This document shows, in pieces, positions 8,047 through 18,760 of a stretch of DNA of 64,000 nt. The translations under genes and the position numbers were made by a program. Location: the NCBI GenBank assembly GCA_963741495.1, contig CAVUID010000011.1:186001-250000 (forward strand). Reading direction: 5' to 3'. Numbering within the stretch: the first letter of the stretch is position 1; each line of letters begins with the position of its first letter. This stretch comes from Sulfurimicrobium sp963741495 (GTDB taxonomy: Bacteria > Pseudomonadota > Gammaproteobacteria > Burkholderiales > Sulfuricellaceae). The notes under the pieces are model-generated. The model ran no database searches. It saw only the letters and a program-made list of their open reading frames with translations, and was not told the DNA's origin.

Positions 8047-9312
8047 TCAGCCTGGCAGGAGTTTTACCACCCGCTGCGGGAAGGGAATTTCGATGCCTGC
8101 CTGCTGGAATTTTTCCCAGATTTCCCAGTTGATGTCGGATCTCAGGTTGAGCTGGCCTTCTTCCGGATCATTGATCCAGATGCTCATTTCCAGATCGATG
8201 CCGCTTTCACCAAAATTCTTCAAAAAAGCCTTGGGTTCGGGTTCTTTCAGTACGCGAGGCTGGATTTTTGCCGCTTCGAGCATGATTTGCGTGGCTTTTT
8301 TCAAGTCGCTGTCATAGCTGACCTGGATCGGGATCGATATCCGCACTTCATGATTCGTGTAGGAATGATTGAGTACGGTCGAAGTAATCAATGCCTCGTT
8401 GGGAATGATGGCTTCGGTGCCGTCCAGACCCTTGATCACCACGTAGCGTGAAGTGATGCTGGTGACAGTGCCATAACGGTTTTCGACCGTGACCAGATCG
8501 CCGATCCGGATGGAACGGTCCAGCAGGATAATGAAGCCGCTGATGTAATTGCTGGCGATTTTTTGCAGTCCGAAGCCGATGCCTACGCCCAGCGCACCGC
8601 CAAATACTGAAAGCACAGTGATGTCGATGCCGGCCAGGGGCAGTGCGATCATGATGCCAATCAGTACCAGGGCTGCGCGCAGCACCTTGGCCAGCACCAC
8701 ACGCAAACTCATGTCCAGCCTGGTTGCGGCCATAAGCCGTTTTTCCAGTGTCGAGGCGAGCCACATGACGACCAGTAGCGTCACCGCAATGGAAAGCAAA
8801 GCATTCAATATCATCAGCAAGGAAATCCTTTGCTTGCCGATGCGGAAACTGAAATCCTCCAGAACCTGAATAATTTCCGGCAAAAAGCCAGTGATGTGCA
8901 GTGCTACGCCACTCCAGATCAAAACTGCAATAAACCGCTCCGAAGTATGCAACCAGCCGCCAGGAGGGAAGATATGCCGCAGCATGTATACGGCAAGCCT
9001 TACCAGGGCAAGCGAGAGCAGCAATGGCACGGCAAGGTTCAGCATGCTGATGGAGTGCCAGTGGTTGAGCAGTGTTTTGGCCACCAGCACCAGGAGTAGC
9101 GCAGTCAGTGGAAAAATGATCCGATCCATGCCGCCCATGCCCAGTTTCCATCCGCCTTCCTGTTGCGGGAACTGTTTGCGAACCAGTCGGGTGATCAGCC
9201 AGGCCAGCCCCAGACTCATTACCAGCGCAGCGACCTGCCACAGAATAACGGTCTGGCCAAGATCGTTGAGCAGTTCAAGCAGCAGGTTGTGAAATTCCTG
9301 ATTGTTTTGCAT
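8047..9312 (-). CDS. Mechanosensitive ion channel, MscS family
   Basis: Inner-membrane channel that opens under osmotic down-shock. The 421-residue protein has about five predicted membrane helices in its first half. The MscS pore/beta-domain signature follows: GVGIGFGLQKIASNYISGF, then DRSIRIGDLVTVENRYGTV and IPNEALITSTVLNHSY. It ends in a mixed alpha/beta C-terminal domain. It is longer than E. coli MscS (286), with extra N-terminal helices as in YbdG/MscM-like members. Its start shares one base with the stop of the upstream nuclease gene (TGATG), so the pair is an operon. Confidence 0.92.
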   Translation of the reverse strand: MQNNQEFHNLLLELLNDLGQTVILWQVAALVMSLGLAWLITRLVRKQFPQQEGGWKLGMGGMDRIIFPLTALLLVLVAKTLLNHWHSISMLNLAVPLLLSLALVRLAVYMLRHIFPPGGWLHTSERFIAVLIWSGVALHITGFLPEIIQVLEDFSFRIGKQRISLLMILNALLSIAVTLLVVMWLASTLEKRLMAATRLDMSLRVVLAKVLRAALVLIGIMIALPLAGIDITVLSVFGGALGVGIGFGLQKIASNYISGFIILLDRSIRIGDLVTVENRYGTVTSITSRYVVIKGLDGTEAIIPNEALITSTVLNHSYTNHEVRISIPIQVSYDSDLKKATQIMLEAAKIQPRVLKEPEPKAFLKNFGESGIDLEMSIWINDPEEGQLNLRSDINWEIWEKFQQAGIEIPFPQRVVKLLPG

Positions 9313-9890
9313 CAGTAGCGATGAGCCTCGAATGTGTGTGAATGCGAACGATGATGCTGCCAGTTTTTCAAATAAGCGAGGGCCAGTTGCGGGTTGCCAC
9401 GGAAAATCAGCAGGTTCTCGGCATTCCTGTACTGCGCCGCATGGGTAAAGTTGAATGACCCGGTGATGACGGCGGCCTGAGGCAAGCCGGCATCGATCAC
9501 CATGATCTTGTTGTGGGCGCTGGCGTGTTCGCGGTCCACGAAGGTTGGAATCCCTGCGGCGGCGATTTCCGGCACCACGCCGCGCTGCATTTTGCGGATC
9601 TGTTCCTCATCCGCAATCAGTTGTACATCGAGGCCGCGCCGCTTGGCTTCGATCAGTGCCTGCGCGATCTTGCGGTGGGTAAAGCTGAAGGTTTGCACCA
9701 GAACCTGTTTCCTGGCGTCATTAATGGCCTCGATCACCAGCGCGCCGGTGTCATCTTCCGGACTGAAGGCCAGCTGAATGGTGCCGCTTGCCGCCAAGAC
9801 CGGCGAAGTGCGCAAGTTCTGCGGAAATTCGTATGCAGCCGCCGTGGCACTCGCGGTGAGAAGCATCAGCAACAAGTAAATTTGTTTCAT
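9312..9890 (-). CDS. Phospholipase D-like nuclease, exported
   Basis: A 192-residue protein that starts with a signal peptide (MKQIYLLLMLLTASATAAAY). It carries a single HKD motif, HASAHNKIMVIDAG, followed by the family's ITGSFNFTHAAQYRNAENLL. This is the pattern of the Nuc/EDTA-resistant nuclease branch, which works as a homodimer in the periplasm or outside the cell. The ATG at 9890 was chosen because it opens the signal peptide; the longer frame upstream covers the divergent lon region. The substrate (DNA versus lipid) is inferred from the family. Confidence 0.85.
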   Translation of the reverse strand: MKQIYLLLMLLTASATAAAYEFPQNLRTSPVLAASGTIQLAFSPEDDTGALVIEAINDARKQVLVQTFSFTHRKIAQALIEAKRRGLDVQLIADEEQIRKMQRGVVPEIAAAGIPTFVDREHASAHNKIMVIDAGLPQAAVITGSFNFTHAAQYRNAENLLIFRGNPQLALAYLKNWQHHRSHSHTFEAHRY

Positions 9891-9977
9891 GCGGCGTATT
9901 GTATGTGAACTCCGGGCTTGAATTGTCACGGTCCGGCCACAAATTTTAAACACTGGACCCCTAATTGGAAAAGCAAC

Positions 9978-12368
<2,391 letters not shown>

Positions 12369-12386
12369 AACTTGTTTCTTCCTGCA

Positions 12387-12420
12387 TAAAAAAGCCGGAC
12401 AGCTTTCGCTGCCCGGCTTC
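12387..12420 (-). terminator. Rho-independent terminator of the first octaheme/cytochrome b pair
   Basis: A near-perfect stem (GCCGGACAGC / GCTGCCCGGC with a 4-base loop) is followed on the minus strand by a run of six T. It sits 20 bases past the stop of the cytochrome b gene and faces lon's 3' end, so it may also slow transcription from lon. Confidence 0.8.
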
Positions 12421-12440
12421 TGGTTGGGTAAAGGGAGACT

Positions 12441-13040
12441 CTATTCCACTTCTTCCCATCCGGTAATCATGGCCTTGATATGGGCGGTCGGGGTATGGCC
12501 CGCCGTGGTCAGGTAGACGTGAGCGATCAGGAACAGCAGCATCATGAACGCGCCGGCGGTATGGAAGAATGCCACCCATTCGAGCGAGACATACTGGTCC
12601 ACGCCCCAGGCACTCCAGTCGCCGAAGAACAGGTAAAACCATCCCGAGAACCACAGCAATGGCCCGATGAACAGCAGCACGCCGAGATAGGCGAGGCGCT
12701 GCAGCGGGTTATGCTTCTTCAGCGTGGTTGCGCGGAAGGGATGGGGCGCATGGACGAAGATACCGACGGAATAGTACTTGACCATGGCGACCACTTTGTC
12801 CATGGTCGGGATGTACTGCTTCCACTCACCGGTAGTGAAATGCCAGAAGATGGCGAATACCCACAGGCCGATCAGGGTCCAGGCGGCGATGGTATGCAGG
12901 TTCACCGCCTGGCCGAAGCCGAAGAGATGGTAGGAGCCATGCACCTCGAAACCGGTGATCAGCATGAAGATGATGAGCGAGGCCTGGGACCAGTGCCAGA
13001 AGCGCTCGAAGAGTTTGAAGACGTAGATTTTTTCAGACAT
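12441..13040 (-). CDS. Cytochrome b subunit (formate dehydrogenase gamma / thiosulfate reductase type), copy 1
   Basis: A 199-residue membrane cytochrome b. It has about four membrane helices and conserved histidines suited to binding two b-haems: HW in FERFWHWSQASL, NLHTIAAW, IFWHFTTGEW and the late FFHTAGAF/LIAHVYL pair. Such subunits pass electrons between the quinone pool and a periplasmic partner. It lies 4 bases after the octaheme cytochrome gene, which has a C-terminal membrane anchor, so the two probably form a quinone-linked complex. The protein is identical to the copy at 18157-18756; the DNA differs at about ten silent sites. Confidence 0.88.
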   Translation of the reverse strand: MSEKIYVFKLFERFWHWSQASLIIFMLITGFEVHGSYHLFGFGQAVNLHTIAAWTLIGLWVFAIFWHFTTGEWKQYIPTMDKVVAMVKYYSVGIFVHAPHPFRATTLKKHNPLQRLAYLGVLLFIGPLLWFSGWFYLFFGDWSAWGVDQYVSLEWVAFFHTAGAFMMLLFLIAHVYLTTAGHTPTAHIKAMITGWEEVE

Positions 13041-13044
13041 GATC

Positions 13045-14676
13045 TTATCCTTTCCTGTTGCTCATGTAGATGCGACCGGCACCGTGGATGATCACACCGA
13101 GCAGGGTGAGCAGGGCCAGCGCCCAGCCGCCCATGTCGAGCCATTTGTTGTTGTCGCTGCGCCCCGGCATGTAGATGCCCTGGACGTTCTTGAGGCGACT
13201 GTCATTGCTATGGCATGACACGCAATCGAGCGCATCTTCCTTGGGCGCGACCATGTGGGTGATCGGCCAGTACATCTCGGTTTTGATGAAATCGACTTTG
13301 CCGGAGAAAGGGGCGCCCATGTTCTGCATGCCGTCGGCAATGGCTTTTTCCCACTCGTAGTTTTTCCAGTAGCCGATGTCGTCGTTACCCGCCGTATGCG
13401 GCATGACCAGCGTTTGATTCTCAGGGTCGAAGGGTTGAACGCCACGCATGACTTTCATCGGCCAGATCATCGACTTGCCGTCTGTTGGGCTGCCGTCAAT
13501 ACGGTTGATCGGGGTTGCGATATCGCTCTTGCTTACCTTGTCGCCGAGCAGGGTGTACCTCACCTTGCCGTTGAACCAGAAGTATTCCGGCACGACATTT
13601 TCACCCATTTCGAAATCCCCTTTCCTGGAATCATAGACGACATGACCTTTATCATCTTTCTTGGTCATGGGTTTGCCGTCGGGGCCCATTTTTCCGGCAG
13701 TTGACCAATCCCAGGACAGTTTTGTGGCCACGCCCCCGCGCGCGAAGCTGGGGATATGGCAGGTTTGGCAGGCGATTTTGCTGGTGTGTTCATTCAATTT
13801 TTTGCCATGATTGTCCAGTTTGACCAGATTGACTGCATGCGGCTGGTTGCCATGGCAGGCCTGGCAGGTAGCCGGGTTGCTGTTGTTCGCCTTGCCGCGC
13901 ATGTGGGCGCCCTCCTTGTCCTGTGCGGTCGGAGTGTAACGACTGCCAGTCACTTCGTGGCTCGAAGTCTTGTGGCAGGTGCCGCAGGTGAAATCCAGGC
14001 CAAGGGCATCCATATGAACATCGACTTCCTTGTCCGGAGCCGCCAGCGAACTATCCATGTCGCCGTGCTTTACGCCATCGCCGCCACCGCCATAGAAGTG
14101 GCAAGCGCCGCAGGTATCACGACTGGTCTTGCCGACTTTCTGGGCCACCGTGGCGAGATCGACCGGTTTGACGATCTTGCCCGAGCCGGGAGGAAATTCC
14201 ATTTCCTTGTAAGCCGGGTGCCCTGCCAGACCGGGCAGTTTTTTGTAGTACCCGGTTTTGTCGTGACAGGCCAGGCAGTCAACATTGTTTTCGGAACTGA
14301 AATCGAAGTCTTTGTCCTTCCAGCCATAACCGGCATGGCAGGAGGTACAGAAGGCATAATTCTGCGAGATTGAAATGCAGAAGTTGTTCATGACATTCTT
14401 TTTGCCCAGGCGCTGATTGTTCTCCGGGTTGAGAAACTCCCAGGTCCAGTGCTTGGTTTTGTGCACCTGTTTGGCGGCTTCGGTATGGCAGGAAAGGCAG
14501 GCCTTGGTGACATCCGGGCCGGACTGAAAAGTCTGCTGTAATTCTTTGAATTTGCTGTGGTCGGCAGTGGAGGTGTTGGCGGCGCTTGCCAGGTTGCTCA
14601 TGGACAGGGCGAAAAATGCGACCAGCCAGCCGGCAAATGTTATGGCGGCGGACCTTTGAGAGTGCTGGGTGTTCAT
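13045..14676 (-). CDS. Octaheme c-type cytochrome, tetrathionate reductase (Otr) family, copy 1
   Basis: A 543-residue exported protein with a signal peptide and eight CXXCH haem sites: CLSCH, CTSCH, CLACH, CGACH, CGTCH, CQACH, CQTCH and CVSCH. Spacing and blocks such as HWTWEFLNPENN and CHFYGGGGDGVKHGDMD match the Shewanella octaheme tetrathionate reductase family. A C-terminal membrane helix (WALALLTLLGVIIHGAG) would anchor it beside the cytochrome b encoded next. Known family members reduce tetrathionate, nitrite or hydroxylamine in vitro. The physiological substrate, and even the direction of electron flow, is not settled by sequence. Confidence 0.9.
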   Translation of the reverse strand: MNTQHSQRSAAITFAGWLVAFFALSMSNLASAANTSTADHSKFKELQQTFQSGPDVTKACLSCHTEAAKQVHKTKHWTWEFLNPENNQRLGKKNVMNNFCISISQNYAFCTSCHAGYGWKDKDFDFSSENNVDCLACHDKTGYYKKLPGLAGHPAYKEMEFPPGSGKIVKPVDLATVAQKVGKTSRDTCGACHFYGGGGDGVKHGDMDSSLAAPDKEVDVHMDALGLDFTCGTCHKTSSHEVTGSRYTPTAQDKEGAHMRGKANNSNPATCQACHGNQPHAVNLVKLDNHGKKLNEHTSKIACQTCHIPSFARGGVATKLSWDWSTAGKMGPDGKPMTKKDDKGHVVYDSRKGDFEMGENVVPEYFWFNGKVRYTLLGDKVSKSDIATPINRIDGSPTDGKSMIWPMKVMRGVQPFDPENQTLVMPHTAGNDDIGYWKNYEWEKAIADGMQNMGAPFSGKVDFIKTEMYWPITHMVAPKEDALDCVSCHSNDSRLKNVQGIYMPGRSDNNKWLDMGGWALALLTLLGVIIHGAGRIYMSNRKG

Positions 14677-14915
14677 GGTTTGTCCCTCCGAAGCATGGTG
14701 TTAGCGTGAAACTGATTTGTGAAATGTGAAGTCACTCGCTGCGCTGTGTTTGTGAAGCGTGAAATGTAAAAATATTTACTGAGCCTGATTTTACCTTTCA
14801 CACTTCACAGCAAGGGCGTAGCCCAAGCGGTTTCACCATTCACTTGCCGCCTGGAGGCGCTTACTTTTGGTTTATGGTTCCGGGCGGCAATTTGCCATGC
14901 CCTGAATTACGGTGC

Positions 14916-16070
14916 TTACTTGCCGCGTTCCTTGATGCTATATGTGCCATCCGCATTGAATTTCATCTCTGCATCAATGAAATAGGTCTGAAGCTCGCTG
15001 CGCATCAGTTTTGCCGTGTCATGCGCTTCTCCCGAGCGGGCTCCCGTGCCACACAGAAAGATGATGGGTTTATCTTTGGGCAGGGTTTCGAGTTTTTTCT
15101 CCAGGTCCCCAATGGGAATGTTGATTGCGCCCTTGATGGTGGCTGTCGTGAATTCCTTTGCATCACGCACATCCACCAGCAGCAGGGAATCCGGATTTTC
15201 CTTCATGACGCGCTCAAAGGATGCGACCGTTATGGTGCCTTTTTCCTTGCCGGGCTCGACACCCGCTTTGGCCTTGGCTGCCGGTCCGGCGCTATCGGTC
15301 GCGGCGGAGGCAGGCGCCTGGCCGTAGAGCTTGAGCCATTCCGGATGCCCTTCGACGTAAGTTTTGACGTCTGTGTACCCCAGTTTTCGGGCCTTGTCGG
15401 CGGATTTGTCGCTGAGCACGCATTCCAGGCCGCCACAGTAGTAAATCAGCGGCGTCGCTTTGTCTGCAGGCAGTTGGTCTACATGCTTGTCAAAGTCGGT
15501 ATCTGAAATGTGGACAGCGCCTGGAATGGCGCCCTTGTCGAAAGCACGTTTTGGTCGGGCATCAATCAGCATGAAATTGGCTTTTTCATCCAGCAGTTTC
15601 TTGATATAGGCGCCAGATACGGATTGCCTCATTCCTTTGGCGGTCCAGTCTGGCGATCCGTCGGCATAAACGCGAACATTAGTGTAGCCAAGTTTTTCCG
15701 CCTTGAAAGCGGAGTTATGGCTCAGCATGCATTCGACGCCACCGCAATAAAAAATGAGCAGCGTGCTCTTGTCCTCCGGCAGGCTGGCGGTCATCTTGTC
15801 GAACTTGCTGTCCGGGATGCTGACTGCACCGGGAATGTGGCCTGGATCGTATTGACGTGCCGCAGGACGGGAGTCAATGATCATGACGCCCTTCTTGGGC
15901 GGGATGTCGACATTCTGTTTAACGAACTCGATATCGACGATATTGCTGTACCAGCCTTCCTTCGCCTTGACTTGTTCTGCGTGAGCCGGCGCCACCCAGG
16001 CAATAGCCGGAAGGGTGACAGGCAGTGACAATACCAGTGCAAGCCCCAGATTGTGCAGTTTCTTGTTCAT
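14916..16070 (-). CDS. Exported protein with three rhodanese domains
   Basis: A 384-residue protein with a signal peptide cut near AHAEQ, so it is periplasmic. Three rhodanese-like domains follow. Their active-site loops begin at C109 (CGGVECMLS), C212 (CGGLECVLS) and C340 (CGTGARSGEA), so all three keep the sulfur-carrying cysteine. The first two share an unusual CGGxEC loop with a second cysteine. Rhodaneses move sulfane sulfur as a persulfide. Together with the sulfur transporter downstream and the octaheme cytochromes, it likely handles sulfane sulfur or thiosulfate. It follows the transporter gene by 22 bases on the same strand. Confidence 0.9.
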   Translation of the reverse strand: MNKKLHNLGLALVLSLPVTLPAIAWVAPAHAEQVKAKEGWYSNIVDIEFVKQNVDIPPKKGVMIIDSRPAARQYDPGHIPGAVSIPDSKFDKMTASLPEDKSTLLIFYCGGVECMLSHNSAFKAEKLGYTNVRVYADGSPDWTAKGMRQSVSGAYIKKLLDEKANFMLIDARPKRAFDKGAIPGAVHISDTDFDKHVDQLPADKATPLIYYCGGLECVLSDKSADKARKLGYTDVKTYVEGHPEWLKLYGQAPASAATDSAGPAAKAKAGVEPGKEKGTITVASFERVMKENPDSLLLVDVRDAKEFTTATIKGAINIPIGDLEKKLETLPKDKPIIFLCGTGARSGEAHDTAKLMRSELQTYFIDAEMKFNADGTYSIKERGK

Positions 16071-16092
16071 TTTGTTGTCTCCTTCATAATTA

Positions 16093-17337
16093 TTAAATGA
16101 CAGTAAACTTCTCAGTCGATTCGTTGTAGCGAACCAACAGATACCACAACAGCAGAATCGTGCCGCTAATCAGGTAGGTCCAGCCCCAGCCTCCTGTCAT
16201 ATCCGGCAGGTAGGCCTGGAAGCCCACGGCGGTTTTTTCGAAGAGTTCCACGTTGTCTTCATCGATGGAAGTGATCTTGAATTTCTTCAGCAGTGCGCTG
16301 GCAATCGAGCCCGCCCAGGAGAAGAAGAATATTGCTACCCACAGTTTGATATGCCCTTCACCCATGCGCCACAGCGAACCGGATGCGCAGCCGCCAGCGA
16401 AGATCATGCCGATGCCGAAGATCAGGCCGCCGAGTAGCGAGCCGATCCAGAAAGTCGCCGGAATGGCGACATAGGGATCGAGGACTTTCTTCTGAAACAG
16501 CAATGACGAAATCAGCAAGCCGATGGTCAGTGCCAGAATAATGGCCTTGGTCATGTCCCCCTCGGCAGTCATGAAAGGCTCACGGAAAGCACGTGCAAAA
16601 CACAAACGCGAACGGTGCATGATGAAACCGATGGCGAAGCCGGCCAGCACGATCACGGCACGGGCAGCCCATTTCTCATTACCCGAACCATACCACTGGG
16701 TCGCCCAGAGCAGAACGCCGATTACCACCGTCAGACCGAGAAGTGGATAAATGCGCAGCAAACCTTGAGGTGCCTGAAGCGCAGGTGGCGCTACCATGCC
16801 CCACTCGATATTTTCCAGCGTCCACAGGAGCAATTTGAGACCGATGACGGCGCCCACCAGCAGCCCTGCCCACATGGCCCAGCCTGCCGGGGAAGCGTGC
16901 AGCACCGGGTTGAAAAACCCCCCGGTGGTACAGCCGCCGGCCAATGCCGCACCGGTGCCCATCAAGCAGCCTCCCAATGCCGCCCAGACATATTCCAGTT
17001 TCGGCGGACGGCGGGGGAGAAACTGGCGTGACAATAGCGCTGCGCAGAATGAACCCAGCAAAAGCATGATGTTCATCAGCGACATGCGGTGCATGAGGAA
17101 ACTGTCTAGTTCCTGAGGGACGCCGAGAAGCGGACCCAGCCCGATCAGGTTATTGAACCAGTCGCCCCAGAATTTGACACCGCCGAATACACCCCAGAAC
17201 AGGCCGTTAACCATCAGGGCAACGATCACCATGACCAGCAGGATGCTGCCTAGATAGGGTGACCACTCTTCGACAAAAATGTTTTCGTAATCCGCCTTGA
17301 AACCGGCGAGCCAGGAAGGACCATTATCAGTACTCAT
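16093..17337 (-). CDS. YeeE/YedE family sulfur-compound transporter
   Basis: A 414-residue inner-membrane protein with about nine to ten helices. It carries the family's cysteine motifs: AGGCTTGGFFNP, HRSRLCFARAFREPF and FAGGCASGSLWR. In the characterised member TsuA, equivalent cysteines pass thiosulfate through the pore by S-H...S contacts. The tandem arrangement and lone N-terminal helices fit the larger YeeE/YedE form. Between rhodanese and cytochrome genes it probably imports thiosulfate or sulfane sulfur. The exact substrate is inferred. Confidence 0.88.
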   Translation of the reverse strand: MSTDNGPSWLAGFKADYENIFVEEWSPYLGSILLVMVIVALMVNGLFWGVFGGVKFWGDWFNNLIGLGPLLGVPQELDSFLMHRMSLMNIMLLLGSFCAALLSRQFLPRRPPKLEYVWAALGGCLMGTGAALAGGCTTGGFFNPVLHASPAGWAMWAGLLVGAVIGLKLLLWTLENIEWGMVAPPALQAPQGLLRIYPLLGLTVVIGVLLWATQWYGSGNEKWAARAVIVLAGFAIGFIMHRSRLCFARAFREPFMTAEGDMTKAIILALTIGLLISSLLFQKKVLDPYVAIPATFWIGSLLGGLIFGIGMIFAGGCASGSLWRMGEGHIKLWVAIFFFSWAGSIASALLKKFKITSIDEDNVELFEKTAVGFQAYLPDMTGGWGWTYLISGTILLLWYLLVRYNESTEKFTVI

Positions 17338-17412
17338 TAAGCACCTCAGGCAAGTGACTCACGGGAGCGCTAGTCGCTCCCGATTTATTGCTACACGATC
17401 AGCGCTTTCTGA

Positions 17413-17805
17413 TTAACTGCAGCTGGCTGGGCTGTCGCCATCTTTTGCACCTTTGGTCACGAAGGCTTTGATGTCTTCCAGGAGTTCCTGATCGGGCACG
17501 TCGCCAAATTTCTCAGCGGCCTTGTTGGTGGCCTTGATGCTGGCGCGGTACTGCTGACTGATATATTGCTTGACGCTGTCTTTGCCTTTGGCGTGTTTGT
17601 CTGCCTGAAGGTATGCCGCCCATTCGGCCTTGGTCTTGGTCGTCGGTGAAATAGCCTTTTCTGTTTTTGCAACGTGGCAGCTGGTGCATACCTGACGGTA
17701 GTAAATGCGGCCACGCTTCCAGTCGCCATCATAGGCCTGGGCGGTGGTATATGCCGTGCTAGCCAGCAGGGCGAGAATGATGGAGAGCGAAAATTTAGTT
17801 TTCAT
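17413..17805 (-). CDS. Monohaem c-type cytochrome
   Basis: A 130-residue exported protein: signal peptide ending near TTAQA, then one haem site CTSCH close to the N-terminus (RIYYRQVCTSCHVAK). A helical remainder ends in ELLEDIKAFVTKGAKDG and a C-terminal cysteine (SPASCS). No clear distal methionine motif is obvious. Small monohaem cytochromes accompany Otr genes in other genomes, so it may ferry electrons to or from the octaheme protein. It starts the transporter/rhodanese group, 75 bases before the transporter gene. Confidence 0.85.
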   Translation of the reverse strand: MKTKFSLSIILALLASTAYTTAQAYDGDWKRGRIYYRQVCTSCHVAKTEKAISPTTKTKAEWAAYLQADKHAKGKDSVKQYISQQYRASIKATNKAAEKFGDVPDQELLEDIKAFVTKGAKDGDSPASCS

Positions 17806-17952
17806 GGCGAGGGTACCTTATAACCAATTGATAATAAAAGTAATGTGTAATTGTTTTGCAGTCTCTAATTCGTAAAATGGTATGACGGAAGGGTGCGTTG
17901 GTCCAATTAAAAACGAATATGCCCACTATGAATTTATTCGTTATGAATAACA

Positions 17953-18089
17953 CTATAAAAAGCAGTTAACCACGGAGTGCACGGAGAACGCGGAGCAAAA
18001 ACAATAGATTGCATGATGTTTGGTATTCACCCGTTGGGTAAGGTCATAAATGACCGCAAACTGCCTTTCTCCGCGCCCTCCGTGGTTAT
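17953..18089. repeat. CCACGGAG-ended palindromic repeat, copy A
   Basis: The element is bounded by GTTAACCACGGAG and CTCCGTGGTTAT with ACGGAG sub-repeats inside each arm. Its centre (ACAATAGATTGCATGATGTT) is non-palindromic. The whole unit recurs in reverse orientation at 42841-42986, and a shortened form occurs at 24832-24888. It occupies most of the gap between the monohaem cytochrome gene and the second cytochrome b gene, otherwise empty apart from the terminator. Confidence 0.85.
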
Positions 18090-18102
18090 CGAACTGAGAG
18101 GT

Positions 18103-18134
18103 GAATAAAAGCCGGGCAGTAATCATGCCCGGCT
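18103..18134 (-). terminator. Rho-independent terminator of the second octaheme/cytochrome b pair
   Basis: GCCGGGCA (18111-18118) pairs with TGCCCGGC (18126-18133) and is followed on the minus strand by TTTTATTC. It occupies the same place relative to cytochrome b as the terminator at 12387-12420, although the loops differ. Confidence 0.75.
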
Positions 18135-18156
18135 TCTGGTCGGGTAAAGGGAGACT

Positions 18157-18756
18157 CTATTCCACTTCTTCCCATCCGGTAATCATGGCCTTGATGTGGG
18201 CGGTCGGGGTATGGCCCGCCGTGGTCAGGTAGACGTGAGCGATCAGGAACAGCAGCATCATGAACGCGCCGGCGGTATGGAAGAATGCCACCCACTCGAG
18301 CGAGACATACTGGTCCACGCCCCAGGCACTCCAGTCGCCGAAGAACAGGTAGAACCATCCCGAGAACCACAGCAATGGCCCGATGAACAGCAGCACGCCG
18401 AGATAGGCCAGGCGCTGCAGCGGGTTATGCTTCTTCAGCGTGGTTGCGCGGAAGGGATGGGGCGCATGGACGAAGATCCCGACGGAATAGTACTTGACCA
18501 TGGCGACCACCTTGTCCATGGTCGGGATGTACTGCTTCCACTCACCGGTGGTGAAGTGCCAGAAGATGGCGAATACCCACAGGCCGATCAGGGTCCAGGC
18601 GGCGATGGTATGCAGGTTCACCGCCTGGCCGAAGCCGAAGAGATGGTAGGAGCCATGCACCTCGAAACCGGTGATCAGCATGAAGATGATGAGCGAGGCC
18701 TGAGACCAGTGCCAGAAGCGCTCGAAGAGTTTGAAGACATAGATTTTTTCAGACAT
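18157..18756 (-). CDS. Cytochrome b subunit, copy 2
   Basis: The 199-residue protein is identical to the product of 12441-13040, with the same histidine-bearing membrane helices. It follows the second octaheme gene by 4 bases. Total protein identity, with only silent DNA changes, beside clearly diverged octaheme partners points to recent gene conversion or strong constraint. It probably links octaheme copy 2 to the quinone pool. Confidence 0.88.
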   Translation of the reverse strand: MSEKIYVFKLFERFWHWSQASLIIFMLITGFEVHGSYHLFGFGQAVNLHTIAAWTLIGLWVFAIFWHFTTGEWKQYIPTMDKVVAMVKYYSVGIFVHAPHPFRATTLKKHNPLQRLAYLGVLLFIGPLLWFSGWFYLFFGDWSAWGVDQYVSLEWVAFFHTAGAFMMLLFLIAHVYLTTAGHTPTAHIKAMITGWEEVE

Positions 18757-18760
18757 GATC

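Noticed and set aside
9917..9941. CTTGAA upstream of lon as a heat-shock (sigma-32) -35 box
   Set aside because: No CCCCAT-like -10 at 13-15 bases; GCCACA is too weak a match.
12480..13091. Plus-strand open frame opposite cytochrome b, repeated at 18196-18807
   Set aside because: It is the antisense shadow of the duplicated gene; both copies exist only because the DNA is the same.
14677..14915. TGTGAAATGTGAAG/CTTCACA-like repeats before octaheme copy 1 as an operator
   Set aside because: The motifs are imperfect and scattered, like a low-complexity repeat; no defined dyad could be fixed.
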